Assembly (NCBI GenBank): GCA_020636435.1
Contig: JACJXX010000001.1
Location: 4,605,001 to 4,669,000 of the forward strand
DNA from: Lewinellaceae bacterium
Lineage (GTDB): Bacteria; Bacteroidota; Bacteroidia; Chitinophagales; Saprospiraceae
Length of the DNA: 64,000 nt
Direction of reading: 5' to 3'
Every line of letters begins with the position of its first letter. The first letter of the stretch is position 1. The notes beneath the pieces were generated by a model. The model did no database searches, was not told the DNA's origin, and saw only the letters and a program-made list of their open reading frames with translations. This document shows positions 15,774 to 24,671 of the stretch, in pieces. Both the position numbers and the translations under genes were made by a program.

Positions 15774-17117
15774 ATGAAAGCCTTTCATTTTCTTTTCGCA
15801 CTAGTCCAAGCGGCACGAAATAACGGGTTATATTATGATACTGGAACCCTGCATTTAAGGGCTGGCCCTGTGGAATTAAAAAAACTATTCCACAGGGCTG
15901 GCGAATTCTCCCGTTATTTCGTTCTAGTCGCACTAGCCGTTTCATTCTGCCTGTCGGGCTGCGCGGCAACACCCCCTTCCGACGACAAAGCCTTGGTTTC
16001 AGCGGCGGCACTCGAAGCGAAGCTCCAGGCACTGTCGGAAAAAGCCTTGTCATACCTTTCCCAACTGCCGCCTGACTCCCTGGCCATCCCCCGCGCCTTG
16101 CGCGCGGACGGCAGCCTGCATGCCACCGGTTCCAAAGACTGGACCAGCGGTTTTTATCCAGGGGAGTTGTGGCAGTTGTACGAGTTCAGCAAAAAGGATG
16201 AGCTGGCGGCGGCGGCGGCAGCATGGACAGCTTTTGTAGAAAAAGAAAAATACGACACCCATACGCACGACCTGGGATTTAAGATTTATTGCAGTTTTGG
16301 CCAGGGTTTTCGCCTGACGGATGACCCGGGCTATAAGAAGGTGATCCTCGAGGCTTCCAGGACGCTGATCCAGCGATACAATGAGAAAGTGGGCTGTATC
16401 CGGTCCTGGGATTTCAACGCGGAAACCTGGCAGTTCCCGGTCATCATTGACAATATGATGAACCTGGAAATGCTCTTTGCCGCTACCCGCCTGAGTGGAG
16501 ATTCCACTTATTACAAGATCGCTTATCAACACGCTTTAACTACGCTGAACAACCACATCCGGGAGGACCACAGCGCCTATCACGTCATCGACTACGATAC
16601 CCTGACCGGGGAAGTCAGGCACTGGCACACCCATCAGGGCGCTGGGCCGGCCTCCGCCTGGGCCCGGGGGCAGGCCTGGAACATCTACGGCTTCGCTATG
16701 GCCTACCGGGAGACGCGGGATAAGCGTTTTCTGGAACAGGCAAAGGCGGCTGCCCGCTTTTTCTATACGCATCCCAATCTGCCGCAAGATCATATTCCCT
16801 ACTGGGATTTTGACGCTCCTTATATTCCCAACGAACCCAGGGATGCCTCCGCCGCCGCGATAACTGCCTGTGGCCTGCTGATGCTTTGCGAGTTAGACCC
16901 TCCCAACCGGGAACAGTTCCTGAAATGGGCGGACAGCACCCTGGTGTCTCTAAACAGCGACAAGTATCAGTCGGCTGCCCTGCCTTTCTTGCTTGGCCAC
17001 AGCGTAGGCAGCATTCCCGGAGCTTTCGAAATAGATGTGCCCATTATTTATGCTGACTATTACTACGTGGAGGCGCTGATGAAAAGGCTGGCGCTGGCAA
17101 AATCGAACAATGGATGA
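15774..17117 (+). CDS. Glycoside hydrolase family 88 (unsaturated glucuronyl hydrolase) lipoprotein
   Basis: The 447-residue protein is read from ATG 15774. The enzyme body shows GH88 signatures: THDLGFKIYCSFG with catalytic Asp166, RSWDFNAETWQFPVIIDNMMNLE, the WARGQAWNIYGFAMAYRE helix and DASAAAITACGLL. GH88 enzymes remove the 4,5-unsaturated uronic acid left by polysaccharide lyases, by hydration. A lipobox LSGC (just after VALAVSF) marks it as a surface or periplasmic lipoprotein. The N-terminus is odd: a 123-bp palindromic insertion with 9-bp flanking repeats adds 44 codons without breaking the frame. An in-frame GTG at 15870 inside the insert could be an alternative start giving a shorter signal peptide. 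It overlaps the GH2 gene by 4 bp (ATGA), so the two are translationally coupled. Confidence 0.92.
   Translation: MKAFHFLFALVQAARNNGLYYDTGTLHLRAGPVELKKLFHRAGEFSRYFVLVALAVSFCLSGCAATPPSDDKALVSAAALEAKLQALSEKALSYLSQLPPDSLAIPRALRADGSLHATGSKDWTSGFYPGELWQLYEFSKKDELAAAAAAWTAFVEKEKYDTHTHDLGFKIYCSFGQGFRLTDDPGYKKVILEASRTLIQRYNEKVGCIRSWDFNAETWQFPVIIDNMMNLEMLFAATRLSGDSTYYKIAYQHALTTLNNHIREDHSAYHVIDYDTLTGEVRHWHTHQGAGPASAWARGQAWNIYGFAMAYRETRDKRFLEQAKAAARFFYTHPNLPQDHIPYWDFDAPYIPNEPRDASAAAITACGLLMLCELDPPNREQFLKWADSTLVSLNSDKYQSAALPFLLGHSVGSIPGAFEIDVPIIYADYYYVEALMKRLALAKSNNG
15796..15936. mobile_element. Small palindromic insertion inside the GH88 signal-peptide codons
   Basis: The 9-mer TCGCACTAG occurs at 15796-15804 and 15928-15936 and flanks a 123-bp insert (15805-15927). 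The insert has 13-bp subterminal inverted repeats ACGAAATAACGGG (15815-15827) and CCCGTTATTTCGT (15910-15922), and a central 11-bp hairpin CCCTGTGGAAT/ATTCCACAGGG (15866-15876, 15887-15897). One 9-mer plus the insert is 132 bp, exactly 44 codons, so the reading frame survives. Removing it restores MKAFHFLFALAVSFCLSGC, a textbook lipoprotein signal peptide. This is strong evidence for a transposition-like insertion. Confidence 0.8.
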
Positions 17118-19648
17118 AATATTGCAACTTGTGGTGGATCGGGCTCTCCCTCCTTGCCATTCCGCTGTTCGGGCAGCGGCAAATAACGAATTTTAATGAA
17201 GGGTGGCTCTACCTGGAAAATAACCTCGCCGACGTAACCCAGTTGCCCAGGCAGGCTGGCTCGCTGCCTGTGAGCCTGCCTCATACCTGGAACCAGTGGG
17301 ACGCCACCGATAACTTGCCGGGCTACCGGCGGGACGCCAGCTGGTATAAAAAAGAACTGAATGTAAAAGAACCGGGAGGCAGAAGGTATTTGCTTTACTT
17401 TGAAGGCGCAAACATCAAAACAAAGGTTTACGTCAACGAGCAACTGGCCGGAGAGCACATCGGCGGTTATGTCGGCTTTAAGATAGACCTCACTCCTTTT
17501 GTGAGGGCAGGCAAAAACACGATTGCCGTAAGGGTTGACAATGGCTACGACCCCAACGTGATCCCTTCTCAAAAATCTGATTTTTTCATCTATGGCGGCA
17601 TTACCCGTGATGTTTGGCTAATGGCCTTGCCCACTACCTATATAGAAGACGTATTGATCAGCACGCCTTCGGTGAGCAAGCGCAAGGCGGAAACCTCCAT
17701 TAAAGTAAGCATCCGCCGGCAGGAAGCAGCTGCGCAGGCAAGCGGAACCATCAGGGTGCAGGCTATCGAACCGGGTACGAATGAAATAGTAGCCCGAAAG
17801 GAGATGCCGTTCAACCTTTCCGGTGAACTGGCCATAGCCGAACTACAATTACCGGAAATTCAAAACCCCAGCCTGTGGTCTCCCGAAGCGCCCCATCTGT
17901 ACCGGCTGCTGGTGCAATACCTGGAAAATGGAGTGGTACACGACGAAATAGAGGAGGCCTACGGGTACCGTTGGTATTATTTTGAACCACACGGCGCTTT
18001 CTACCTCAATGGAGAACGCCTGCTGCTGCGGGGCACCCATCGCCACGAAGAGCACGCCGGCTACGGCGCCGCAATGCCCAACCATCTGCACCGCCAGGAT
18101 ATGGCCATGATCAAAGAAATGGGCGCCAATTTCGTCCGGCTGGGGCATTATCCGCAAGACCCGGAGGTGTATAAGGCCTGCAATGAGCTGGGGCTCATCG
18201 TATGGGACGAACTGCCCTGGTGCCGCGGTGGGGTAGGGGCCGCAGAGTGGAAAACCAACACCAGGCGGTTACTACAGGAGCAGATGTTGCAAAACTACAA
18301 CCACCCCAGTATCCTGTTCTGGTCATTGGGCAATGAAATCTATTGGCTGCCCGATTTCCCGGAAGGCGGCGATACGGCGAAGATCAGCGCTTTTGTCAGC
18401 GAACTGCACGAGCAGGCCCGCCGGCTCGACCCGTATCGCTTGACGGCCATCCGGAAGTATTATTCCGGCGCCGGGCTCGTCGATGTCTTTTCCCCCTCCA
18501 TCTGGAGCGGCTGGTACGCCGGCGTTTACACCAACTATGAGCAAACCCTGAACCGGGAGCGAAAAAAGTACCCTCGCTTTTTACACATGGAATATGGCGG
18601 GTCCAGCCACCCGGGGCGGCACACAGAAAACCCGGTAACCGGCACTGGGCTGTTGAACGAAGGCGACTGGGCCGAAGTGGCCAACCAGGTGGATGTAAAA
18701 AATGTGGCCAAAGAGGGCGACTGGACGGAAAACTACATCGTCGGCCTTTTCGACTGGCACCTGAGCGTTAGCGAAACTGCCGATTGGTTTGCCGGCAATG
18801 CCCAATGGGCGTTCAAGGATTTCGGTACTCCGCTCCGGCCGGAAAACGCCATTCCTTTTGTCAATCAAAAAGGGTTGGTTGACCGGGCCGGAAACCCCAA
18901 AGACGCCTACTACGTTTTTAAAAGCTACTGGGCGAAACAACCTTTTGCTTATATCCTTATTGCCTATCGGTTTTACCTGGATAGCCGCCATCGGTCCGAC
19001 ATTTACGGGAAGCGCGTATCCGGCCTGGTAATGGACACCGTTGGCTGGCAGTACCACGACATCATGGATTGGGGGTCCGACATCCTGAAAGTGGGCAATT
19101 CTCTCGGCATTGGCAGCCCCGCCATCTGGTATCAGGACTCGCTGTATACCTTGTCCGACACCGAAGAGAAGGTGGTGGAAATTACCGATGCAGAACCCGG
19201 CTTTGCCAATATCCGCACCACCTTCCGGGGGTTGCATATCGGTGGCCACACATTCAGCCTCGTCCAGGACTGGTCGTTGCAGGCAGGAGACGCCTCGTCG
19301 GGCATTAAGCTAAAAGTAATCGACGGGGCCCTGCCCGAAGGCATGGCCTTCGCCACCGGCATTGCAAAGCACCTGGACAACTGCCAAACCGGTGCTTCGT
19401 CGGGCCGGTATTATGCCTATACCTGGGGAAAGCAGTCTTTCCATGGTGAAAATATGGGCATGGCAGTGGTTATCCCTCAGGAGTACGGCCCGGAAAAAAT
19501 AAAGAATGCCGACAGCCACGCCTTCCTCCTGAAAAATGCCGGCAGCGAAGTGAATTACCGTTTCCTGGCCGCCTGGGAGCGGGATGTAATGGGAATTAAG
19601 GACGAAGCCGGTTTCTACAAACTGGTAGAGAAAGCATGTCAAAAATGA
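17114..19648 (+). CDS. Glycoside hydrolase family 2 (beta-galactosidase/beta-glucuronidase type)
   Basis: The 844-residue secreted enzyme (signal peptide to about residue 20, LLAIPLFGQ) has GH2 architecture. The sugar-binding beta-sandwich comes first (SLPHTWNQWDATD ... ASWYKKEL ... YFEGANIKTKVYVNEQ), then the immunoglobulin-like domain and the TIM barrel. The acid/base residue is Glu408 in WSLGNEI and the likely nucleophile is Glu493 in HMEYGG. The RGTHRHEEHAGYGAA motif is the usual 'R-G-x-x-x-H-x-x' loop. It should cleave terminal beta-galactosides or beta-glucuronides from the oligosaccharide handled by the GH88 enzyme, with which its start overlaps by 4 bp. The exact sugar is not decidable. 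Confidence 0.93.
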   Translation: MKYCNLWWIGLSLLAIPLFGQRQITNFNEGWLYLENNLADVTQLPRQAGSLPVSLPHTWNQWDATDNLPGYRRDASWYKKELNVKEPGGRRYLLYFEGANIKTKVYVNEQLAGEHIGGYVGFKIDLTPFVRAGKNTIAVRVDNGYDPNVIPSQKSDFFIYGGITRDVWLMALPTTYIEDVLISTPSVSKRKAETSIKVSIRRQEAAAQASGTIRVQAIEPGTNEIVARKEMPFNLSGELAIAELQLPEIQNPSLWSPEAPHLYRLLVQYLENGVVHDEIEEAYGYRWYYFEPHGAFYLNGERLLLRGTHRHEEHAGYGAAMPNHLHRQDMAMIKEMGANFVRLGHYPQDPEVYKACNELGLIVWDELPWCRGGVGAAEWKTNTRRLLQEQMLQNYNHPSILFWSLGNEIYWLPDFPEGGDTAKISAFVSELHEQARRLDPYRLTAIRKYYSGAGLVDVFSPSIWSGWYAGVYTNYEQTLNRERKKYPRFLHMEYGGSSHPGRHTENPVTGTGLLNEGDWAEVANQVDVKNVAKEGDWTENYIVGLFDWHLSVSETADWFAGNAQWAFKDFGTPLRPENAIPFVNQKGLVDRAGNPKDAYYVFKSYWAKQPFAYILIAYRFYLDSRHRSDIYGKRVSGLVMDTVGWQYHDIMDWGSDILKVGNSLGIGSPAIWYQDSLYTLSDTEEKVVEITDAEPGFANIRTTFRGLHIGGHTFSLVQDWSLQAGDASSGIKLKVIDGALPEGMAFATGIAKHLDNCQTGASSGRYYAYTWGKQSFHGENMGMAVVIPQEYGPEKIKNADSHAFLLKNAGSEVNYRFLAAWERDVMGIKDEAGFYKLVEKACQK

Positions 19649-19654
19649 TTCTTT

Positions 19655-19894
19655 ATGAAGCCTGGCCATTTGTTTACTTCCCTTCTTTTTCTTGTTGCGT
19701 TTACAGCCCTCGTTCAGGGGCAGCAGGCGTCATCCATTGTGTTTGAAGATCAAAACGGAGGAATTGAACTACCCCGGGTTTACGCTTTGGTATATGGATG
19801 TTTGTGCGCCGGGGGATTTGCGCTGCGGGCAAAACCATTTGCCACAACTCTTTCGTATCTTCCCCCCTTAAAACCAAAACCGTTACCTCCATGA
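19655..19894 (+). pseudogene. Remnant of a secreted protein (signal peptide plus short stub)
   Basis: From ATG 19655 an open frame gives a good signal peptide (LFTSLLFLVAFTALVQGQ) and about 25 mature residues (ASSIVFEDQNGGIELPRV). It then turns into low-quality sequence ending in proline-rich KPKPLPP. It begins 7 bp after the GH2 stop, so it was probably the next gene of the polysaccharide operon and has lost its body by deletion. Its TGA overlaps the ATG of the following gene (ATGA at 19891-19894). It could also be a genuine 79-residue peptide, but the composition of the second half argues against that. Confidence 0.45.
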
Positions 19895-20877
19895 GAACTC
19901 GATTAACACCATTTGCAAAATTGCTCATCCTGATCGTTGTTGTCGCCGCCCTGTTCTTCGGTTTTCGGATGTTTGCCGATTCCGGAGGGATCAATATTCC
20001 GGCAAATGACGAGGGCGCTGCTGAACAGCAGGCAGAAAGCCCCAAAAAAGATCAAAAACCCGCCAGCTTCGAAGTTCGAAATTTCGATTTCACCCCTCCC
20101 GCCCCCCAAAACGGAACGCTTAAAGGGGTGGTCGAACTGGGCGCGGCGGGATTCAACTCCTTCATTGTAGAAATCGACCAGAACAAAAACTGGAGGCTGG
20201 AAAAGGCGGAATGGGGCAACAGCCTCGTTTACGACGGGCTGGCCTCCGGCAAGGACATCACCCAGGGCCTGAAGCAATACATCGCCGATATGCTGGACTA
20301 CGGGGTTGGCGGCCGCAACATCCACTTCGTGGTGAGTTCGGGCGCAGCTAAAGTGGCGGCTACGCAAAAGATCATCAGCGGAGTCAAATCGCTGGGCTAC
20401 GTCGTCAACACTGTTACGCCTGAGAAAGAAGCCCAACTGGCCTTGCGGGCCGCCCTGCCCGATGCCTACCGCGACAAGGCCTTTGTGGTCGATATCGGGT
20501 CGGGCAACACCAAAATCTCCTGGGCGGACGGGTCAAGGGTTGCCGGGCTGGAAACCTACGGAGCAAAGTATTATGTCGACAAAACCGATGCGAGCGAGGT
20601 TTACCTCGATGCGAGGAGCAAAGCCGCCCGCGTCCCGGCTGCGCTTGCTAAAACCTGTTTTATCCTGGGCGGCGTGCCTTTCCAACTGGCCAAACAGGTG
20701 CGCCAGGGCGAAGAGCGCTATACGGTGCTGAAAGCCCCGGGCGCCTACGAGGCGGATGGCGCCAAGGAAGAGGCCGGCATCAATATTTACAACGCCATCG
20801 CCGATGTGACCGGCTGCCGGCAATTCGTCTTCGATTGGGACGCCAACTTCACCATCGGTTTCCTGCTCGCGCTTTAG
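19891..20877 (+). CDS. Membrane-anchored protein with an actin/Ppx-like (ASKHA) fold
   Basis: The 328-residue protein has a short basic N-terminus, one membrane span (about residues 9-27, LLILIVVVAALFFGF), a Pro/Lys/Gln-rich linker (about 35-60) and a globular domain. In that domain VVDIGSGNTKISW resembles the phosphate-2 loop of sugar kinase/Hsp70/actin and exopolyphosphatase proteins, and FVVSSGAAKVA and CFILGGVPFQLA resemble the two other nucleotide-contact strands. The charge pattern predicts the domain outside the cytoplasm, where ATP is scarce, which is odd for this fold. No partner or pathway is evident; it follows the polysaccharide locus but seems unrelated. The fold call is by motif only. 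Confidence 0.6.
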   Translation: MRTRLTPFAKLLILIVVVAALFFGFRMFADSGGINIPANDEGAAEQQAESPKKDQKPASFEVRNFDFTPPAPQNGTLKGVVELGAAGFNSFIVEIDQNKNWRLEKAEWGNSLVYDGLASGKDITQGLKQYIADMLDYGVGGRNIHFVVSSGAAKVAATQKIISGVKSLGYVVNTVTPEKEAQLALRAALPDAYRDKAFVVDIGSGNTKISWADGSRVAGLETYGAKYYVDKTDASEVYLDARSKAARVPAALAKTCFILGGVPFQLAKQVRQGEERYTVLKAPGAYEADGAKEEAGINIYNAIADVTGCRQFVFDWDANFTIGFLLAL

Positions 20878-20887
20878 TGCAGAGCAT

Positions 20888-20930
20888 GGAGGATTGAGCG
20901 CGGCTGAATGGCCAACAGGCTCAATCCTCC
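20888..20930 (+). terminator. Hairpin after the ASKHA-like gene
   Basis: GGAGGATTGAGC (20888-20899) and GCTCAATCCTCC (20919-20930) form a perfect 12-bp stem, 10 bp after the stop codon. No T-run follows. Confidence 0.55.
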
Positions 20931-21027
20931 CTGCCCGGCTGCAAATGTTAAAGCCTGTTAAAACGCTGTACTGCCATTAAACCATCTGCCTCAATCTTCA
21001 TCAGAGGGAATAAACTACATCGGCAGC

Positions 21028-22398
21028 ATGGAAAAGATACAGCACCTATATTGGCGGGCGGGCTTCGGGCTAAGCCCACGGGAATGGCAGGAGAACCAAA
21101 GCCTTACCCTTCAACAGGCCATCGATCGGTTGTTCGAGGAGGCAGGAGCAATAAAAGAAACTGCTGTGCCCGCTGCTTCCGGCCAGCGATTCCGCCAGAT
21201 GAGCACCGAAGAGAAAGAAGCCGTGCTGAAGCAGGAGCGCGAACGGCTGGCGTCCGTCAATACCGAATGGATACAACGCATGGCCAGCGGCCGCTACAGC
21301 GCGTTGCGGGAACGGATGGCGCTGTTCTGGCACGGCCATTTTGCCTGCCAGCCCATCTTCGGCAGCCTGGGCGCTCAGTACGCCAATACCATCCGGCAGC
21401 ATGCCCTGGGCAATTTCCGGAACCTCGCCCTGGCTATTGCCCGGGACGGCGCCATGATCCGCTTCCTCAACAACCAACAGAACCGCAAAGAGCAACCCAA
21501 TGAAAACTTCGCCCGCGAGTTGCTCGAACTCTTTACTATTGGGCGGGGCCACTATACCGAACAGGACGTCAAGGAAGCAGCCCGCGCTTTCACCGGCTGG
21601 TCGAGCAACCTGGCCGGCGACTTTACCTTTCGGCCGCGACTCCACGATTACGGCAGCAAAACCTTCTTCGGCAAAACCGGCAACTTCGATGGAACTGATA
21701 TTGTAGATGCCATCCTGGAAAAACGGGAGACGGCGCGGTTCATCACCGGAAAAATCTACCGATACTTCGTCAACGAGACGGCCGATGAGGCCCGGATGGA
21801 GGAACTCAGCCGGCAGTTTTACGAGTCCGGTTATGAGATCGCCCCGCTCCTGCGCTCCATTTTCGAAAGCGACTGGTTTTACTCTCCGGAAAATATCGGC
21901 AGCCGGATCAAATCGCCGGTGGAATTGATCGTGGGCATCATCCGTGCGCTGGAGGTGCGTTTCGTCAACGACAAAGCCCTGATCTTCTTGCAGCGGGCCC
22001 TGGGGCAGGTGCTGCTCAACCCTCCCAACGTGGCCGGCTGGCCCGGCGGGAAAGCATGGATCGACAACGCCACCCTGATGCTGCGGCTCAACCTGTCCAC
22101 TTACCTGTTCCAGTTGTCGGAAATCAACTTCCGGACCAAAGACGAGCCGGAGGCAGGGGAAAGGGGCCAGGCCCTGCGCCGCCTCGACGCCACCATCGAT
22201 ACCCGCCCCCTGATGGATTTGCTGCAAGGCGTGCGCCGGGAGCACTATCACGAACGATTGGCAGAATATCTTTTTCTGAAACGGCCCGGCATCGACTCCG
22301 CTCTGCTTGAACAATACGCCTCAGGCGGCAGCGACTGGGACTACGCCAACTCGCTGGTGATGCGCCTGATGTCTTTGCCGGAGTATCAGTTGTGCTGA
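21028..22398 (+). CDS. DUF1800 family protein
   Basis: The 456-residue protein has the DUF1800 pattern throughout: an N-terminal HLYWRAGFGLSPREW start, LRERMALFWHGHFACQPIF, NENFARELLELFTIGRGHYTEQDV, FTGWSSN, FFGKTGNFDGTDIVDAIL and a C-terminal NVAGWPGGKAWID. Function is unknown. DUF1800 genes are almost always paired with a DUF1501 gene, and in Bacteroidota both are thought to act in the envelope or in export of surface proteins. Here the DUF1501 partner lies 2.3 kb downstream, separated by an inverted T9SS gene. No signal peptide is visible. Confidence 0.9.
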   Translation: MEKIQHLYWRAGFGLSPREWQENQSLTLQQAIDRLFEEAGAIKETAVPAASGQRFRQMSTEEKEAVLKQERERLASVNTEWIQRMASGRYSALRERMALFWHGHFACQPIFGSLGAQYANTIRQHALGNFRNLALAIARDGAMIRFLNNQQNRKEQPNENFARELLELFTIGRGHYTEQDVKEAARAFTGWSSNLAGDFTFRPRLHDYGSKTFFGKTGNFDGTDIVDAILEKRETARFITGKIYRYFVNETADEARMEELSRQFYESGYEIAPLLRSIFESDWFYSPENIGSRIKSPVELIVGIIRALEVRFVNDKALIFLQRALGQVLLNPPNVAGWPGGKAWIDNATLMLRLNLSTYLFQLSEINFRTKDEPEAGERGQALRRLDATIDTRPLMDLLQGVRREHYHERLAEYLFLKRPGIDSALLEQYASGGSDWDYANSLVMRLMSLPEYQLC

Positions 22399-22447
22399 AG
22401 ATAGGGAGACGGGGAGACTTGGGGATATCCACTCTTGTAGAAAACGA

Positions 22448-22482
22448 AATAGCTCTCGCAAGTTCGCCTTGCGAGAGCTATT
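22448..22482. terminator. Bidirectional hairpin terminator between converging genes
   Basis: Perfect 15-bp arms AATAGCTCTCGCAAG (22448-22462) and CTTGCGAGAGCTATT (22468-22482) with a 5-nt loop TTCGC. They sit between the converging DUF1800 (ends 22398) and PA-domain (ends 22525) genes. The position and A/T ends suit termination in both directions. Confidence 0.75.
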
Positions 22483-22524
22483 ATCTATATAAAAAGAGAT
22501 TTCGCCTGAAAGTAAAAACTTTCA

Positions 22525-24315
22525 TTAATGCTTCACAACGAATGGGCTGCTTTGGATACCCTGCTCCGTCCGGACAGTCATAAAATACTGGCCGCTGGGC
22601 AGGGCCTTCACGTTGAAGTTAGCCTGTTCTTTATCCATCACATCATTGTCACGAACCCTGAACAATACGCGGCCTGAAGCGTCGGTAATTTGATATTCCA
22701 CGAAGGAGGTCGCCTGTTTAAAGTTGATTGTAGTGTTCAGTTGCTCCACAACCGGGTTGGGGAAGAGTTCCATTTTGAATACTTCTTCGCCGACCACTTC
22801 TTCGGCAGCATTCGGTTCCGGCGGAGTGAGGATAATACCGATAGACACTGGGCCCGACACATTGTTAAATCGGGCGGCATCACCTTCGATATCTGGAACC
22901 AGCTCATTGTAAACATTAACGACCAGGTAATTGTAGTCGAGGTCAGTAAAGGTGCCATTAGACAGCTTGATGTTTTCATACTGATTGAAATCGTAAGACT
23001 CGTCGAAACCAAAGTAAACCTGGTCAGGGCCTGTATACCGGCATCCGAGGATGTAATATTTATTATTTGCTGGAATCTCTACGCCTTCTTCGAACGTTTC
23101 AAAGTCGAGGATAGGAGCGCGTACTATAGCAGCTTGGGCGGTTTCTTCAGCCCCGAAGGAGAACGGAGCTATACCAACGATAGAAATTTCATCATTTGTA
23201 ATGCTGGTGTCCTGGTTGGCATCGTCCCATTCGTATATGTAGCCATCTACCGAAACGTCGGCAAGATTAGGCGTTGTCTTCAAAACATGAAATATAATGG
23301 TGTCGATCATATAGCCTTCACCGTTAGGGATATGGATAGGGCTGAGGAATTCCACATCTCCGCCACCAGAGACCGTGTAAAAAGTAGAAGTTCTGGCGGG
23401 AGCATTGTTCGCTTCGTCCCACTGGGCTTTTGACATCAGCGATTCGTTGATGGTAAAGGTGGTACTGATCTCATTATCAAAAGGCAATTGGTCCTCTGCA
23501 TCGGTGTTCACCGTGTAATTTAAAGTGTACTGTCCCATGCCATTAGCAGGAGTAAATTCAGGAAGTATGATCAGGCTGGAAACGGAGTCTGGTTCAAGAA
23601 CGCCGTCAAAGGTACCAGATTCATTGTAGACTTCTACTGGAGCACCACCACCGAAAGGCGTATATTCAATCTTGCCTGTGATCCCAACGCCGGTGGCATT
23701 GTTCAGGCCGGTATTGTTTACACTAGCCCCCAGGTTGAAAGAGAAACCCAGGCCGTCCAGCTGGCTAAGAGGTACAATGCCATAAGGAGGGTTGACGATA
23801 CTGGTATCAGCATAGCTTACATTATTATCAAAAATGATGTTGCCGATCGAAATATTAACCGGGCCGTTTTCCAGGGCGGCACGGATGTCTTGCCCCACTT
23901 CAAAGGACAGCATGACAGCCGGAATGGTAACATCGGGGCCGAAATCTCCGGCACCCATTCCTTGGACGCCGGCGCCGGCCGTATTATTAATAATAATGGC
24001 AGCAATGGCCCCGGCATTTTGCGAGTTGAGGGCCTTCAAACTGAAATTACAGGTGCCGCGGTCGATCAGAGCGATCTTGCCGGTGAGGTCATTAATGGCA
24101 GCTTCGCAGCCCAGATTGGGGTTGGCGGTGCCGTCATCAATAAATTCCGCATCACCGGTCCAGATGTCAGTAGTCAGGTCGGCACCCCATCCGTCGGCAG
24201 TACCAAATTCATAGGGACCTTCCAATTCCGCCGGAGAATTGATAACTACTACTTGGGCAGATAATGTGCCTACTACCACAAATAGTATTGCAATTAAAGT
24301 AGCAATGATTTTCAT
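22525..24315 (-). CDS. Secreted PA-domain protein with T9SS C-terminal sorting domain
   Basis: The 596-residue protein begins with a signal peptide (MKIIATLIAILFVVVGTLSA). A protease-associated (PA) domain follows at about residues 55-150, with the typical GKIALIDRGTCNF and IPAVMLSFEVGQDI segments. The middle has two beta-sandwich-like regions (CARDB-like around 185-290; a second around 330-450). The last 80 residues are a type A T9SS sorting domain (MELFPNPVVEQLNT ... YQITDASGRVLF ... LPSGQYFMTV). It should be exported through the outer membrane and attached to the surface or released. There is no peptidase motif, so it is probably a binding protein. It is unusual in sitting antiparallel inside the DUF1800/DUF1501 pair. 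Confidence 0.88.
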   Translation of the reverse strand: MKIIATLIAILFVVVGTLSAQVVVINSPAELEGPYEFGTADGWGADLTTDIWTGDAEFIDDGTANPNLGCEAAINDLTGKIALIDRGTCNFSLKALNSQNAGAIAAIIINNTAGAGVQGMGAGDFGPDVTIPAVMLSFEVGQDIRAALENGPVNISIGNIIFDNNVSYADTSIVNPPYGIVPLSQLDGLGFSFNLGASVNNTGLNNATGVGITGKIEYTPFGGGAPVEVYNESGTFDGVLEPDSVSSLIILPEFTPANGMGQYTLNYTVNTDAEDQLPFDNEISTTFTINESLMSKAQWDEANNAPARTSTFYTVSGGGDVEFLSPIHIPNGEGYMIDTIIFHVLKTTPNLADVSVDGYIYEWDDANQDTSITNDEISIVGIAPFSFGAEETAQAAIVRAPILDFETFEEGVEIPANNKYYILGCRYTGPDQVYFGFDESYDFNQYENIKLSNGTFTDLDYNYLVVNVYNELVPDIEGDAARFNNVSGPVSIGIILTPPEPNAAEEVVGEEVFKMELFPNPVVEQLNTTINFKQATSFVEYQITDASGRVLFRVRDNDVMDKEQANFNVKALPSGQYFMTVRTEQGIQSSPFVVKH

Positions 24316-24671
24316 AAATGCGATTTGGTTAGTAATGAAATTGGTGCAATTGGCTGAAGATCAAGATAAAAGCTATCTAAAGCCCCAATCGATTAAAACA
24401 ATTTTTTTAACCTAAAAGCTTTTCATGTTTCGTCTTCTTTTGTAAGGCAAAATACATTTTACGCTTTCTTGTTTTAAACCTTTTTTCAAAATGCAAGTCC
24501 AACCCATTGTCGTAATTACACTGACGTACGCTTGGCGGTGAGGCTCCAGCTGGAGTCACGCCAGGATTTTGTGCGAGGCACAAACAGCGAGATTAATGTT
24601 AACCCCGCAGCAGGTTTTGTTATTAGCAAAACCTGCTGTGCATCAGCATGACCGGCTACAAACCATCAACA
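24316..24671. other. Divergent intergenic region with three hairpins before DUF1501
   Basis: The 356-bp space is AT-rich near the PA-domain gene and turns into a run of dyads near the DUF1501 gene. These are an imperfect palindrome at 24534-24562 centred on CTCCAGCTGGAG, the hairpin TTTGTGC/GCACAAA (24568-24574, 24578-24584), and a perfect 12-bp stem CAGCAGGTTTTG/CAAAACCTGCTG (24608-24619, 24627-24638) ending 33 bp before the ATG. They may be attenuators or old palindromic repeats. No promoter box could be assigned. Confidence 0.55.

Noticed and set aside
15815..15922. Reading the GH88 insertion as a normal N-terminal domain
   Set aside because: The 9-bp direct repeats, inverted ends and restoration of a lipoprotein signal after removal favour an insertion.
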